Of a stretch of 64,000 nt of DNA, positions 25,884-33,964 are shown one piece after another. Position 1 is the stretch's first letter. Each line of letters begins with the position of its first letter. A model generated the notes under the pieces. It worked only from the letters and a program-made list of their open reading frames with translations. It ran no database searches and had not been told where the DNA came from. Origin of the DNA: FW021-bin31 sp964478125 (GTDB lineage: Bacteria; Bacteroidota; Bacteroidia; Chitinophagales; Chitinophagaceae); assembly GCA_964478125.1 (NCBI GenBank), contig CAYZGR010000004.1, positions 34,901-98,900 on the forward strand, in the 5' to 3' direction. The position numbers were made by a program, and so were the translations under genes.

Positions 25884-27600
25884 GATCCAGATCTGCTATA
25901 ATTGCATCGATCTTTTTGGCCAGATCCTTCTGTTTTTTATCAAAATCCTCCCCTTTTTCCAGAGGAGTATTCACACTAAAATAAAACTTGATCTTGGGTT
26001 CCGTGCCGGAAGGGCGTGCCGATATCTTACTGCCATCCGAAAGGAAGAATTGCAAAACATTGGATTTGGGTAAAGTCACCGGTTGGGTTATTCCTGTGAG
26101 CACGTTTTTTTCTTCCTGTAGCTGGTAATCAATGATCCTGACCACGTCCATCCCATTTACGGCTTTGGGCGGATTGTTGCGGAATCGATCCATTATCGCT
26201 GCAATCTCTTCAGTGCCGGTGCGGCCTTTTCTGGTAATAGACAAGAGTCTCTCCTGGTATAAACCGTATTTCAGGTAGATTCTGATGAGCTCATCAAATA
26301 AAGTATGGCCGTTTTCCTTAGCTACCGCAGCCATTTCACAAATCAGTGCTACGGCAGAAATGGCATCCTTATCCCTGGTTTGATCCCCGATCATATAACC
26401 GTAAGATTCTTCTCCTCCGCAAATGAATTTCATTTTTCCTTCATTTTCCCTTATCTTTTCTGCTATCCACTTAAAACCTGTGAGTACGTTCATGCATACA
26501 ATACCCTGGGAAGCTGCAAATTGGTCAATCAGATCGGTGGTTACAATGGTTTTACAGATGAAATCGTTCGGGCCGTTTAAATGGCGCGCATTACGTGAAC
26601 TAATTAAATAGTTAAATAACAATACGCCGGTTTGATTGCCGTTCAATAATACCCAATTCCCATGATTATTTTTCACTCCCACGGCCACACGGTCTGCATC
26701 GGGATCAGTGCCTAACAACAGGTCGGCTTGCATTTCTTTTGCTTGTTGCAGTCCCAGGCTCATGGCTTCGGGCTCTTCCGGATTGGGATAAACGACGGTA
26801 GGGAAATTTCCATCGGGAGTGGCCTGTTTTTCAACTATATTAAGATTGTCAAATCCGAAACGTTTGAGAACCTCGGGCACTAAGAGGATTCCGGTGCCAT
26901 GGATGGGCGTGTACACGATTTTTAGGTCATGCTGCTTTTTTATAATATCCTGATTTAAAGAAAGGCCAAACAAGGCCTGGATATAAGCTTCGTCTGCGTC
27001 TTTACCTATGATCGTGATGTTTTCCTTATGGCCTTCCCATTGCACCTCTTCAATACTTTTTATTTGCTGTACTTCAGCAATTACATTTTTATCATGAGGA
27101 GGCACCAATTGACCGCCATCTTCCCAATAAGCTTTGTAGCCGTTATATTCCTTGGGGTTATGAGATGCCGTACATATTACTCCCCCTTGAGCCTTTAGTC
27201 TTCGGATGGTGAAAGACAGCTCAGGCGTGGGGCGCATGGCTTCAAACAGATGAACCTTAATCCCATTGGCAGCCATGACGCCGGCAGTAATTTCGGCAAA
27301 CATGCGGCTGTTGTTTCGGCTGTCGTGTCCGATCACTACGCTTGCATTTTCATCAAAGCTTTTATTTAGGTAATTGGCAAAACCCTGGGTAGCCATTCCG
27401 ATTGTATATTTATTGATGCGGTTGGTTCCCGCACCCATTATTCCACGCAGGCCCCCTGTGCCGAACTCCAGATCTTTATAAAAAGCATCCGCCAGCTGTT
27501 CGGGATTTTCTTTTTGCAGCTCGCGGATTTCCTGTTTTGTTTCTTCATCATAAGGGCCTTTCAGCCATTCTTCTGCTTTTTCTTTCCAGTTTTTTGCCAT
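25873..27600 (-). CDS. phospho-sugar mutase (phosphoglucomutase/phosphomannomutase)
   Basis: A 575-residue alpha-D-phosphohexomutase, the long type common in Bacteroidota and Firmicutes. Four family motifs are in order: the phosphoserine loop in CTASHNPKEYNG, the metal loop GTDPDADRVAV, the sugar-binding loop GGEESYGYM, and the phosphate loop RPSGTEPKIKFY. It interconverts sugar 1- and 6-phosphates (glucose or mannose). ManA encoded at 30684 would make it part of mannose-6-phosphate supply, but both genes are housekeeping. The start is 32 bases from the divergent pxpA start. The convergent 3' overlap with the NlpC/P60 gene is 11 bases. Confidence 0.93.
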   Translation of the reverse strand: MAKNWKEKAEEWLKGPYDEETKQEIRELQKENPEQLADAFYKDLEFGTGGLRGIMGAGTNRINKYTIGMATQGFANYLNKSFDENASVVIGHDSRNNSRMFAEITAGVMAANGIKVHLFEAMRPTPELSFTIRRLKAQGGVICTASHNPKEYNGYKAYWEDGGQLVPPHDKNVIAEVQQIKSIEEVQWEGHKENITIIGKDADEAYIQALFGLSLNQDIIKKQHDLKIVYTPIHGTGILLVPEVLKRFGFDNLNIVEKQATPDGNFPTVVYPNPEEPEAMSLGLQQAKEMQADLLLGTDPDADRVAVGVKNNHGNWVLLNGNQTGVLLFNYLISSRNARHLNGPNDFICKTIVTTDLIDQFAASQGIVCMNVLTGFKWIAEKIRENEGKMKFICGGEESYGYMIGDQTRDKDAISAVALICEMAAVAKENGHTLFDELIRIYLKYGLYQERLLSITRKGRTGTEEIAAIMDRFRNNPPKAVNGMDVVRIIDYQLQEEKNVLTGITQPVTLPKSNVLQFFLSDGSKISARPSGTEPKIKFYFSVNTPLEKGEDFDKKQKDLAKKIDAIIADLDLNS

Positions 27601-27632
27601 TATCCTGTCTTTTTTGTAAAATTAACATAAAA

Positions 27633-28367
27633 ATGATAACCATAGATATCAATTGCGACCTGGGGGAGGGCGGCAAACAAGATGCACAGATCATGCCCCT
27701 GATTTCGTCTTGCAGCATAGCTTGCGGCGGACATTCCGGCACGCCTCAAACGATATCGGACACCATCCGTCTCGCAAAAAAACACCATGTAGCGATTGGA
27801 GCGCATCCTTCTTACCCAGATAAAAAAAACTTTGGAAGAAAAAGGATGGTCCTTCCCCCTGCTGCACTGAAGGCTGCATTGACAACACAACTTACGATTT
27901 TCTCCGGGATAATAAGAAAACAAAATGCATATTTTCATCACATTAAGGCTCATGGGGCCCTTTACCACGAAGCAAATCGAGATCCCGAAGTCGCAAAGAT
28001 CCTGATAGAGACCCTTATGGAGATCAAACGGGGTTTATTTATATATGCCCCGCCGCAATCTGTTCTTCGGGCGCTGACAAAAGGCGAACCGGAAATCCGG
28101 GTAGAAGGTTTCGGGGACCGGAAATACAGGCCGGATTATGAACTGGTTTCCCGAAAACAAAAAAATGCAGTTATTACTGATAGGAAAAAAATTTTGAAGC
28201 AAATTATAAACATGGTTAAAAAACACAAGATCTTCATTGATGATGTTTTTCTGGAGGGGCATTTCCAGACCATTTGCCTGCATAGCGATACCCCCGGATG
28301 CCTGGATATTCTACGGTATTTAAATCAGCATTTACCTTTAAACGGTATTGAGATATCCTCAAAATGA
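27633..28367 (+). CDS. pxpA: 5-oxoprolinase subunit A (LamB/YcsF family)
   Basis: About 244 residues from the ATG at 27633, the usual PxpA length; an in-frame start at 27537 would overlap the divergent gene and add a non-conserved tail, so it is rejected. The protein begins with the family signature ITIDINCDLGEGG, then SCSIACGGHSGTP and GAHPSYPDKKNFGR, and KAHGALYHEA. It acts with PxpB and PxpC in ATP-dependent opening of 5-oxo-L-proline to glutamate. The stop overlaps the pxpB start by ATGA, so the three genes are coupled. Confidence 0.93.
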   Translation: MITIDINCDLGEGGKQDAQIMPLISSCSIACGGHSGTPQTISDTIRLAKKHHVAIGAHPSYPDKKNFGRKRMVLPPAALKAALTTQLTIFSGIIRKQNAYFHHIKAHGALYHEANRDPEVAKILIETLMEIKRGLFIYAPPQSVLRALTKGEPEIRVEGFGDRKYRPDYELVSRKQKNAVITDRKKILKQIINMVKKHKIFIDDVFLEGHFQTICLHSDTPGCLDILRYLNQHLPLNGIEISSK

Positions 28368-29107
28368 ACTATTCTGAAACAAATATCATTCCTTACGGGG
28401 AACAAGCGTTCCTGATACAATGGCCGCCGGAGATTGCGCCTGAAGGACTGTTCCATATCCTGTCCTTTAAAGAATATTTGGAACAATATTATTGGAATAA
28501 GGGAGTGGATGTGGAAATTATCAATACCTATCATGAAATACTTCTTTATTTTAAAAAAAGAATGGATCGCTCCCCATCCGAAATCCGGGAACTGCAGCAG
28601 GCCTTCCGCTCTTATTCTCCATCCGCATCTCGCGTAACTTCTACGCAGTATTATCTCCCCGTTTGTTATGTAGAAAAATTCGGGTGGGATTTAAAATATC
28701 TTGAGAATAAAAAAGGATTGACTCGTGAAGAGATCATTGAATTGCATACCTCTCCGACTTACCTGGTCTATTTTATAGGATTTCTCCCGGGATTTTTATA
28801 TTTGGGCGGATTGGATGCGCGGCTGAAACTGGACAGGAAAAAGAGCCCCAGAGAAAAGGTCCCCCGGGGAGCCGTGGGTATCGCCGGGGTCCAAACCGGG
28901 ATTTATCCGCAGTGTTCCCCGGGAGGTTGGCAGATCATAGGAAATTGTCCGGTACCTTTATTTAATGTTCGTCAACAACCGCCTTGTATTTTTAAAGCGG
29001 GAGATGTCATTCGCTTTTATGCGATTTCTGAAGAAGAATATGAAAAAATAGCCTCAGATATTTCAAAAGGGGTTTATCAAATCAAAAAAGAAGCTTATGA
29101 ATATTGA
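28364..29107 (+). CDS. pxpB: 5-oxoprolinase subunit B (KipI family)
   Basis: A 247-residue protein of the PxpB/KipI family. FIGFLPGFLYLGGLD and KVPRGAVGIAGVQTGIYP are the conserved cyclophilin-like core, and SPGGWQIIGNCPVPLF follows near the end. The N-terminal part (INTYHEILLYFKKR) is the KipI N-terminal domain. In Bacillus this family also acts as a sporulation kinase inhibitor, but the neighbours PxpA and PxpC show a 5-oxoprolinase role here. The start overlaps pxpA by four bases and the stop overlaps pxpC by 11. Confidence 0.93.
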   Translation: MNYSETNIIPYGEQAFLIQWPPEIAPEGLFHILSFKEYLEQYYWNKGVDVEIINTYHEILLYFKKRMDRSPSEIRELQQAFRSYSPSASRVTSTQYYLPVCYVEKFGWDLKYLENKKGLTREEIIELHTSPTYLVYFIGFLPGFLYLGGLDARLKLDRKKSPREKVPRGAVGIAGVQTGIYPQCSPGGWQIIGNCPVPLFNVRQQPPCIFKAGDVIRFYAISEEEYEKIASDISKGVYQIKKEAYEY

Positions 29108-29984
29108 AGTGGTCACTCCCGGACTTTTTACCTGTATTCAGGATATGGGACGAGAAGGAATGGCATCTTATGGAGTCCCTTTCGGCGGGGTGATGGATCG
29201 TTACGCAGCTATATTTGCCAACAGCCTGATCAAAAATCAAAAAAGGAATGCTGTTATGGAAATAACGTTGACGGGACCTAAATTGAAGTTTCATGGAGAT
29301 ACAGAGGTCGCCATAAGCGGACTTGGGGCGGAAGTTTTTTTGAATGGGGAAACGAAGAAAGTGAACGAGATTATCCCTGTTAAAAAGAACGATTTGTTAG
29401 ACATCAGAAGAGTGACTGCCGGATGTCGTCTATACCTTGCTGTGAGAGGAGGTTTTTTAACTGAGAAAGTATTGGGCAGCCGCAGTATGCTCAAAGGCAT
29501 TACACGGAAAGAAAAAATTGAAAAGGGCGACAAATTGCGAGTGAGGCAGGTCCGGAAGAGGGCGGCCCCGACACATGCCAGCATGCGGTTTAACAGCGGC
29601 CATTATCTTTCCGATCAAATAAATGCGGTTCCCGGTCCGGAATTCCCCTGTCTGAGTTCGGAGCATCATGATCTTCTTTTCGGAATGGAATTTCATTTAT
29701 CCCCTCAATGTAATCGAATGGCTTATCTTTTAGATGGGTTATTAAAAAACGATTTAGAACCTATTCTCACTGGTCCGGTTTTACCGGGAACGGTACAGCT
29801 GACACCCGAAGGAAGACTGATTATCTTAATGAACGATTGCCAGATAACGGGTGGATATCCGAGAATATTACAGTTAACCGGAGAAAGTATGCTCCTGTTG
29901 GCTCAAAAAAAACCGGGGGATACCTGTTACTTCGAAGAGGATAAAAAGGAGAATCTTTGTGGAGGAATTCCTTTTCATTCTTAA
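29097..29984 (+). CDS. pxpC: 5-oxoprolinase subunit C (biotin-dependent carboxyltransferase-like)
   Basis: A 295-residue protein of the PxpC/KipA family. It starts INIEVVTPGLFTCIQDMGR-like with the conserved GLFTxxQDxGR block, then YGVPFGGVMDRYAA, YLAVRGGF and LTPEGRLIILMNDCQITGGY. With PxpA and PxpB it forms 5-oxoprolinase. The start is inside the last codons of pxpB. Downstream, 18 bases separate it from pcm, which has its own -7 box. Confidence 0.92.
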   Translation: MNIEVVTPGLFTCIQDMGREGMASYGVPFGGVMDRYAAIFANSLIKNQKRNAVMEITLTGPKLKFHGDTEVAISGLGAEVFLNGETKKVNEIIPVKKNDLLDIRRVTAGCRLYLAVRGGFLTEKVLGSRSMLKGITRKEKIEKGDKLRVRQVRKRAAPTHASMRFNSGHYLSDQINAVPGPEFPCLSSEHHDLLFGMEFHLSPQCNRMAYLLDGLLKNDLEPILTGPVLPGTVQLTPEGRLIILMNDCQITGGYPRILQLTGESMLLLAQKKPGDTCYFEEDKKENLCGGIPFHS

Positions 29985-29990
29985 TAGCCT

Positions 29991-29998
29991 TAATTTTG
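29991..29998 (+). promoter_or_regulatory. -7 box TAATTTTG directly before pcm
   Basis: TAATTTTG ends only four bases before the pcm ATG at 30003. A transcript from this box would begin at or within a few bases of the start codon, so it would be leaderless or nearly so. No clear -33 TTG at the expected place. Confidence 0.4.
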
Positions 29999-30002
29999 TA
30001 GC

Positions 30003-30659
30003 ATGCGAAAGTATGAGGACAGCTGGCGACACAAAGGCATGCGTTCCAAACTGATAGAGAAGTTGCGGGAAAAAGGCATTACCGATGAAAAAGTTCTGGA
30101 GGCCATGGAACACATTCCCCGTCATTTTTTTATGGACACTGCTTTTGACGCGATCGCGTATGAAGACCGCGCCTTTCCTATAGGAGAAGGGCAGACAATA
30201 TCCCAACCCTATACGGTAGCCTATCAGACTCAATTGTTGGAGATAAAAACATTTGACAAAGTGCTGGAGATCGGTACGGGCAGCGGATACCAGTCTGTTG
30301 TTCTTGCCAAAATGGGGGCATCCGTTTTTACTATTGAACGACAGAAAAAATTATATAATATCATTAAGCAGTCTTTTATCAGGCAGAAATATCCCGCTAT
30401 TAAATTCTTTTACGGCGATGGTTATTTAGGTCTTCCAACCTATGCGCCTTTTGAAAAGATACTGATCACTGCCGCAGCGCCTTCCATTCCCGAACAACTT
30501 TTGCAGCAGCTTAAACCGGGAGGGTTTATGGTGGTGCCTGTTGGGGGAAAAGCGGGGCAGCGCATGTATCGCATTACCAAAAAGAAAGGAGAAGCGTTTG
30601 ATCAGGAGATATTTGATAATTTTTCTTTTGTCCCGATGCTGCAGGGTAAAAAAGGCTGA
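30003..30659 (+). CDS. pcm: protein-L-isoaspartate O-methyltransferase
   Basis: A 218-residue SAM-dependent methyltransferase. Family motifs: EDRAFPIGEGQTISQPYTVA, the SAM-binding VLEIGTGSGYQSVVLAKMG, the acidic residue in VFTIERQ, and ILITAAAPSIPEQLL. It methylates isoaspartyl residues in damaged proteins so they can revert. It lies 18 bases after pxpC and may be both cotranscribed and driven by the box at 29991. The manA gene follows by 24 bases. Confidence 0.93.
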   Translation: MRKYEDSWRHKGMRSKLIEKLREKGITDEKVLEAMEHIPRHFFMDTAFDAIAYEDRAFPIGEGQTISQPYTVAYQTQLLEIKTFDKVLEIGTGSGYQSVVLAKMGASVFTIERQKKLYNIIKQSFIRQKYPAIKFFYGDGYLGLPTYAPFEKILITAAAPSIPEQLLQQLKPGGFMVVPVGGKAGQRMYRITKKKGEAFDQEIFDNFSFVPMLQGKKG

Positions 30660-30683
30660 TTTGCAGGCACAAAAACAAAAATT

Positions 30684-31901
30684 ATGGCTTATCGGATCAA
30701 GGGAAAAATACAACATTATGCCTGGGGCGGTTTTAGCTTCCTGCCTTCTTTATTGCATATAAAAAATGTTAGTCATAAGCCCTTTGCCGAGTATTGGCTG
30801 GGTGCACATCCAAAAGCAGCTTCAGATATTTTGCGGGAAGGGCGCTCGGGGATTCCTCTCGACGTTTTTATCGGACAAGATCCCGACGGGTGTTTGGGTA
30901 AAGAAGTGGTAGAACGATTTGGCCGCCTGCCTTATTTATTTAAAGTGTTGGATGTTCGCGACATGCTTTCCATACAGGTACATCCTTCGAAAAACGAGGC
31001 GGAAAAAGGTTTTGCCGGGGAAAATGCTGCCGGAATTGCATTGGATGCCCCCGACCGAAATTATAAGGACGATAACCATAAACCGGAAATGATGGTGGCC
31101 CTGAGCAAATTTTACCTGTTGCATGGCTTTTTGGAGGAGCATACATTAATAGCGCAACTACAGGGTGTCCCCGAGTTAAGCTCCCTGGTTCCTGTTTTCA
31201 AGGCGGAAGGATATGAAGGCCTTTACGGCAAAGTAATGCGTATGCCACAGGCAGAAGTGGATCAGATCCTCACCCCCCTGTTACAGCGCATCTTACCCCT
31301 CTATAATGAAAAAAGACTCCGTAAGAAAGGCCCTGATTTTTGGGCTGCCCGTGCTTTGTCATCCGGTATGACTTCCTGGGGAAGCCTGGATCGGGGGATT
31401 TTCTCTATTTATTTCTTTAATATATTATGTTTGCAACCCGGAGAAGGGATCTTTCAGGGCGCAGGTATTCCACATGCTTACCTGGAAGGCCAAAATATGG
31501 AGTTGATGGCCAATTCGGATAATGTACTCCGGGGAGGTCTTACGCCCAAGCATGTAGATGTGGAGGAATTACTCAAACATGTCCGCTTCAGAGGAGTCCA
31601 TCCGCAAGTCATCAAAAAGAGGGCTGATTCGAAAGTAACGGAATATCCTTGTCCGGTTCCCGATTTTAAACTATCCCAAATACGGCTTGGGAAAGGAGAG
31701 AAACTGGAATTAACGAGTACTTCCATAGAAATTTTGATGGTGTTGGAAGGAAAGAGTTTAATTAAAGATGAAAAAGAAATAGGGGTATCCAGGGGAGAAG
31801 CGGTCCTGTTAATTGCAGGGGAAAAGATAGTTATGGAAGCGGAAAGCGATGTACTGGTTTACAGGGCCGGCGTCCCGAATGGGTCAATTGTTAAGGTATG
31901 A
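30684..31901 (+). CDS. manA: mannose-6-phosphate isomerase, class I
   Basis: A 405-residue type I phosphomannose isomerase. Zinc-site and family motifs: SIQVHPSKNEAEKGF, the glutamate in DNHKPEMMVALS, FQGAGIPHAYLEGQNMELM, and NSDNVLRGGLTPKHVD. It interconverts mannose-6-phosphate and fructose-6-phosphate, feeding mannose into glycolysis or giving mannose for surface sugars. It follows pcm by 24 bases in the same direction and is 56 bases from the SDR gene. Confidence 0.93.
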   Translation: MAYRIKGKIQHYAWGGFSFLPSLLHIKNVSHKPFAEYWLGAHPKAASDILREGRSGIPLDVFIGQDPDGCLGKEVVERFGRLPYLFKVLDVRDMLSIQVHPSKNEAEKGFAGENAAGIALDAPDRNYKDDNHKPEMMVALSKFYLLHGFLEEHTLIAQLQGVPELSSLVPVFKAEGYEGLYGKVMRMPQAEVDQILTPLLQRILPLYNEKRLRKKGPDFWAARALSSGMTSWGSLDRGIFSIYFFNILCLQPGEGIFQGAGIPHAYLEGQNMELMANSDNVLRGGLTPKHVDVEELLKHVRFRGVHPQVIKKRADSKVTEYPCPVPDFKLSQIRLGKGEKLELTSTSIEILMVLEGKSLIKDEKEIGVSRGEAVLLIAGEKIVMEAESDVLVYRAGVPNGSIVKV

Positions 31902-31957
31902 ATGAATAGTAAGAAAGATTACTCCGACTAAACGAATTAATTAATAAATATATACAT

Positions 31958-32713
31958 ATGAATGAAAGATTTCAAGATAAAGTAGCCATTATAACCGGTG
32001 GCGCTGAAGGAATAGGGAAAGCAGTGGCTTACAGGCTTGGCCGGGAGGGTTCAAAGCTGGCGCTTTTAGATATTAATGCTGGATTATTGCATAAAACGGT
32101 AAAAGAGTTTGAAGCAAAAGGCATAACTGTTATGGGCTATATGACAGATATAAGTGATGAGACTCAAGTGGTAAAGTCGATATCGGCAGTTGAGGAAGAA
32201 TGGGGACGATTAGATATTCTGGTACACGCCGCAGGTATAGTGGGGCCGACCAGTACGAAGATTACAGAATATCATACCGCCGATTTTGATAAGATCTATG
32301 CGATCAATCTAAAAGGTACTTTCCTTATGGCCAAATATACTCTAAAGGTGATGGAAAAATCAGGTAAAGGAAGGATATTGCTTATTGCCTCTATAGCCGG
32401 CAAAGAAGGAAATCCGGGGATGGTAGGATATTCTTCCACTAAATCAGGCGTTATCGGTTTAGTCAAAGGGATAGCAAAAGAGTATGCTACGACTGACATT
32501 ACTATAAACGGGTTGGCGCCTGCCGTCATAAAAACGCCTATGAATGAAAACACTTCTCCCGAACAACTGGCCTACATGACGGCAAAGATTCCCATGCAGC
32601 GTTTAGGTACGGTGGAAGAAGTGGCCGCCATGTCGTGTTTTATTGTTTCTGATGAGAACAGTTTTTCGACCGGATTTATCTACGATGTCTCCGGAGGAAG
32701 AGCCACGTATTAA
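31958..32713 (+). CDS. short-chain dehydrogenase/reductase (SDR)
   Basis: A 251-residue classical SDR. NAD(P) binding glycine motif TGGAEGIGKA near residues 14-23, the NNAG-type motif as VHAAG, the catalytic serine in IASIAG and the Tyr-x-x-x-Lys in YSSTKSG are all present. The ending DVSGGRATY is seen in sugar-acid and acyl dehydrogenases of this family, so a hydroxy-acid substrate is likely but not determined. The gene appears alone, with 56 bases of A/T-rich DNA upstream and no perfect -7 box. Confidence 0.85.
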   Translation: MNERFQDKVAIITGGAEGIGKAVAYRLGREGSKLALLDINAGLLHKTVKEFEAKGITVMGYMTDISDETQVVKSISAVEEEWGRLDILVHAAGIVGPTSTKITEYHTADFDKIYAINLKGTFLMAKYTLKVMEKSGKGRILLIASIAGKEGNPGMVGYSSTKSGVIGLVKGIAKEYATTDITINGLAPAVIKTPMNENTSPEQLAYMTAKIPMQRLGTVEEVAAMSCFIVSDENSFSTGFIYDVSGGRATY

Positions 32714-32786
32714 TTGGTGTGTTTCTTTATCGGGTCTTACAAATCTTTAAAAGAGCGACAAATCTGGTCGGAATCCAAATTTTCTT

Positions 32787-32794
32787 TAGTTTTG
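32787..32794 (+). promoter_or_regulatory. -7 box TAGTTTTG before the DUF6580 gene
   Basis: A full match to TAnnTTTG, 18 bases before the ATG at 32813. No clear -33 TTG. Confidence 0.4.
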
Positions 32795-32812
32795 TATTAA
32801 ATAATCATCATC

Positions 32813-33382
32813 ATGCGTCACGATAATAAGAAACCCATTAATTGGATGATTCCTGCTGCGCTCATTTTGGCGGCAGCCTTCAGCCGTTTATTGCCCCATC
32901 CTTATAATTTTTCTCCTATTGCCGGTATGGCGTTACTGGGGGGAGCTGTTTTTGAGAATAAGAAATTGGCATTTTTACTGCCGTTGGGCGCCTTGTTTTT
33001 GTCGGACCTTTGCTTCTCTTTATTTACCGGTATTGCAGGATTTTATGGAATAAGCCAGGTGATCAATTATGCGGCCTTCGCCCTTATTGTGTTGCTGGGT
33101 ATGACAGTGATTAAAAAAATCCGGTTCAGGAATGTGATTCTGGCCTCGGTGAGCGCTTCTTTTTTATTTTTTATTATTTCAAATTTCGGAGCCTGGGTTG
33201 CGGGAGCGGGGATACCTCCATATACGGCTGATGGCGCCGGGTTACTGAATACTTATATCCTCGGAATCCCTTTCTTTGGGAATACCGTGATCGGAGATCT
33301 CTTTTACAGCGGGGTTTTGTTTGGTATATATGAATTGATCGGCTATTATGCCGGGGCAAAACAGGGCAAAGCCGTTGCCTGA
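32813..33382 (+). CDS. DUF6580-type integral membrane protein (putative transport component)
   Basis: A 189-residue membrane protein with about five hydrophobic helices. It opens RLLPHPYNFSPIAGMALLGG and continues FLLPLGALFLSDL, a pattern I associate with the DUF6580 family, seen as the membrane component of putative vitamin or cobalt-type uptake systems. It has no ATPase beside it. Its TGA stop abuts the TCA (stop, minus strand) of the next gene in the palindrome TGATCA. Confidence 0.65.
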   Translation: MRHDNKKPINWMIPAALILAAAFSRLLPHPYNFSPIAGMALLGGAVFENKKLAFLLPLGALFLSDLCFSLFTGIAGFYGISQVINYAAFALIVLLGMTVIKKIRFRNVILASVSASFLFFIISNFGAWVAGAGIPPYTADGAGLLNTYILGIPFFGNTVIGDLFYSGVLFGIYELIGYYAGAKQGKAVA

Positions 33383-33925
33383 TCAATCTCCTTTTTTATA
33401 ACGGTTAAAGGCCTTTGTCAGCAGCTCCTCCAGATCGTTAAATTTGCATTTTAAAGATTGGGAAGGGATGGCAATGGGGGATCCGCATAATTCCAGGTTT
33501 CCCTTTAGCCACCATATATTCGATTTTTCGGTGGCCCGGGCAATATATTCGTCCGGATTTCTTACCCGGACCACCATAACTTTATTGGAGGTGATCTTCT
33601 TTTGCCTGATGTCTGTAATATCTTCCCATTTGATGAATCCGACGCTGGCTTCGGTAGAATGATCCGTTATGCCGTTTTTATCAATGACCAGTCCGGGGCC
33701 TCTCGCACGTAGCTTAGGTATATAGGATCCCAGGAAATAACCGAATAGGATCAAACTTATGAATCCCAGTATCCTGATGATCAGAATGTTATGTATCAAC
33801 GGGCTTCTGAGGCTTTCCGGTCTTAATATAAAGAAAAAGCCGAGGACTATAAAAAGAGCACACCCGAATGCGAGCCACCATAATTTGCCTTTACTAAACG
33901 GGATAACAATGGGTTCACCACTCAT
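33383..33925 (-). CDS. STM3941-family membrane protein
   Basis: A 180-residue protein with two hydrophobic segments (LWWLAFGCALFIVLGFFFI and IRILGFISLILFGYFLG) followed by a soluble PH-like region: PKLRARGPGLVIDKNGITD and VGFIKWEDITDIRQKK. This is the layout of the STM3941 family, of unknown function. It is convergent with the DUF6580 gene, with the two stop codons touching, and transcribed in the same direction as the GH20 gene whose start lies to the right. Confidence 0.7.
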   Translation of the reverse strand: MSGEPIVIPFSKGKLWWLAFGCALFIVLGFFFILRPESLRSPLIHNILIIRILGFISLILFGYFLGSYIPKLRARGPGLVIDKNGITDHSTEASVGFIKWEDITDIRQKKITSNKVMVVRVRNPDEYIARATEKSNIWWLKGNLELCGSPIAIPSQSLKCKFNDLEELLTKAFNRYKKGD

Positions 33926-33964
33926 GAATTTCTATTTTTGAATGGGCTCAAATATAGGCTTTAT

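Noticed and set aside
27537..27632. Earlier start for pxpA
   Set aside because: It would overlap the divergent mutase gene and adds a non-conserved hydrophobic stretch; ITIDINCDLGEGG starts right after the ATG at 27633.
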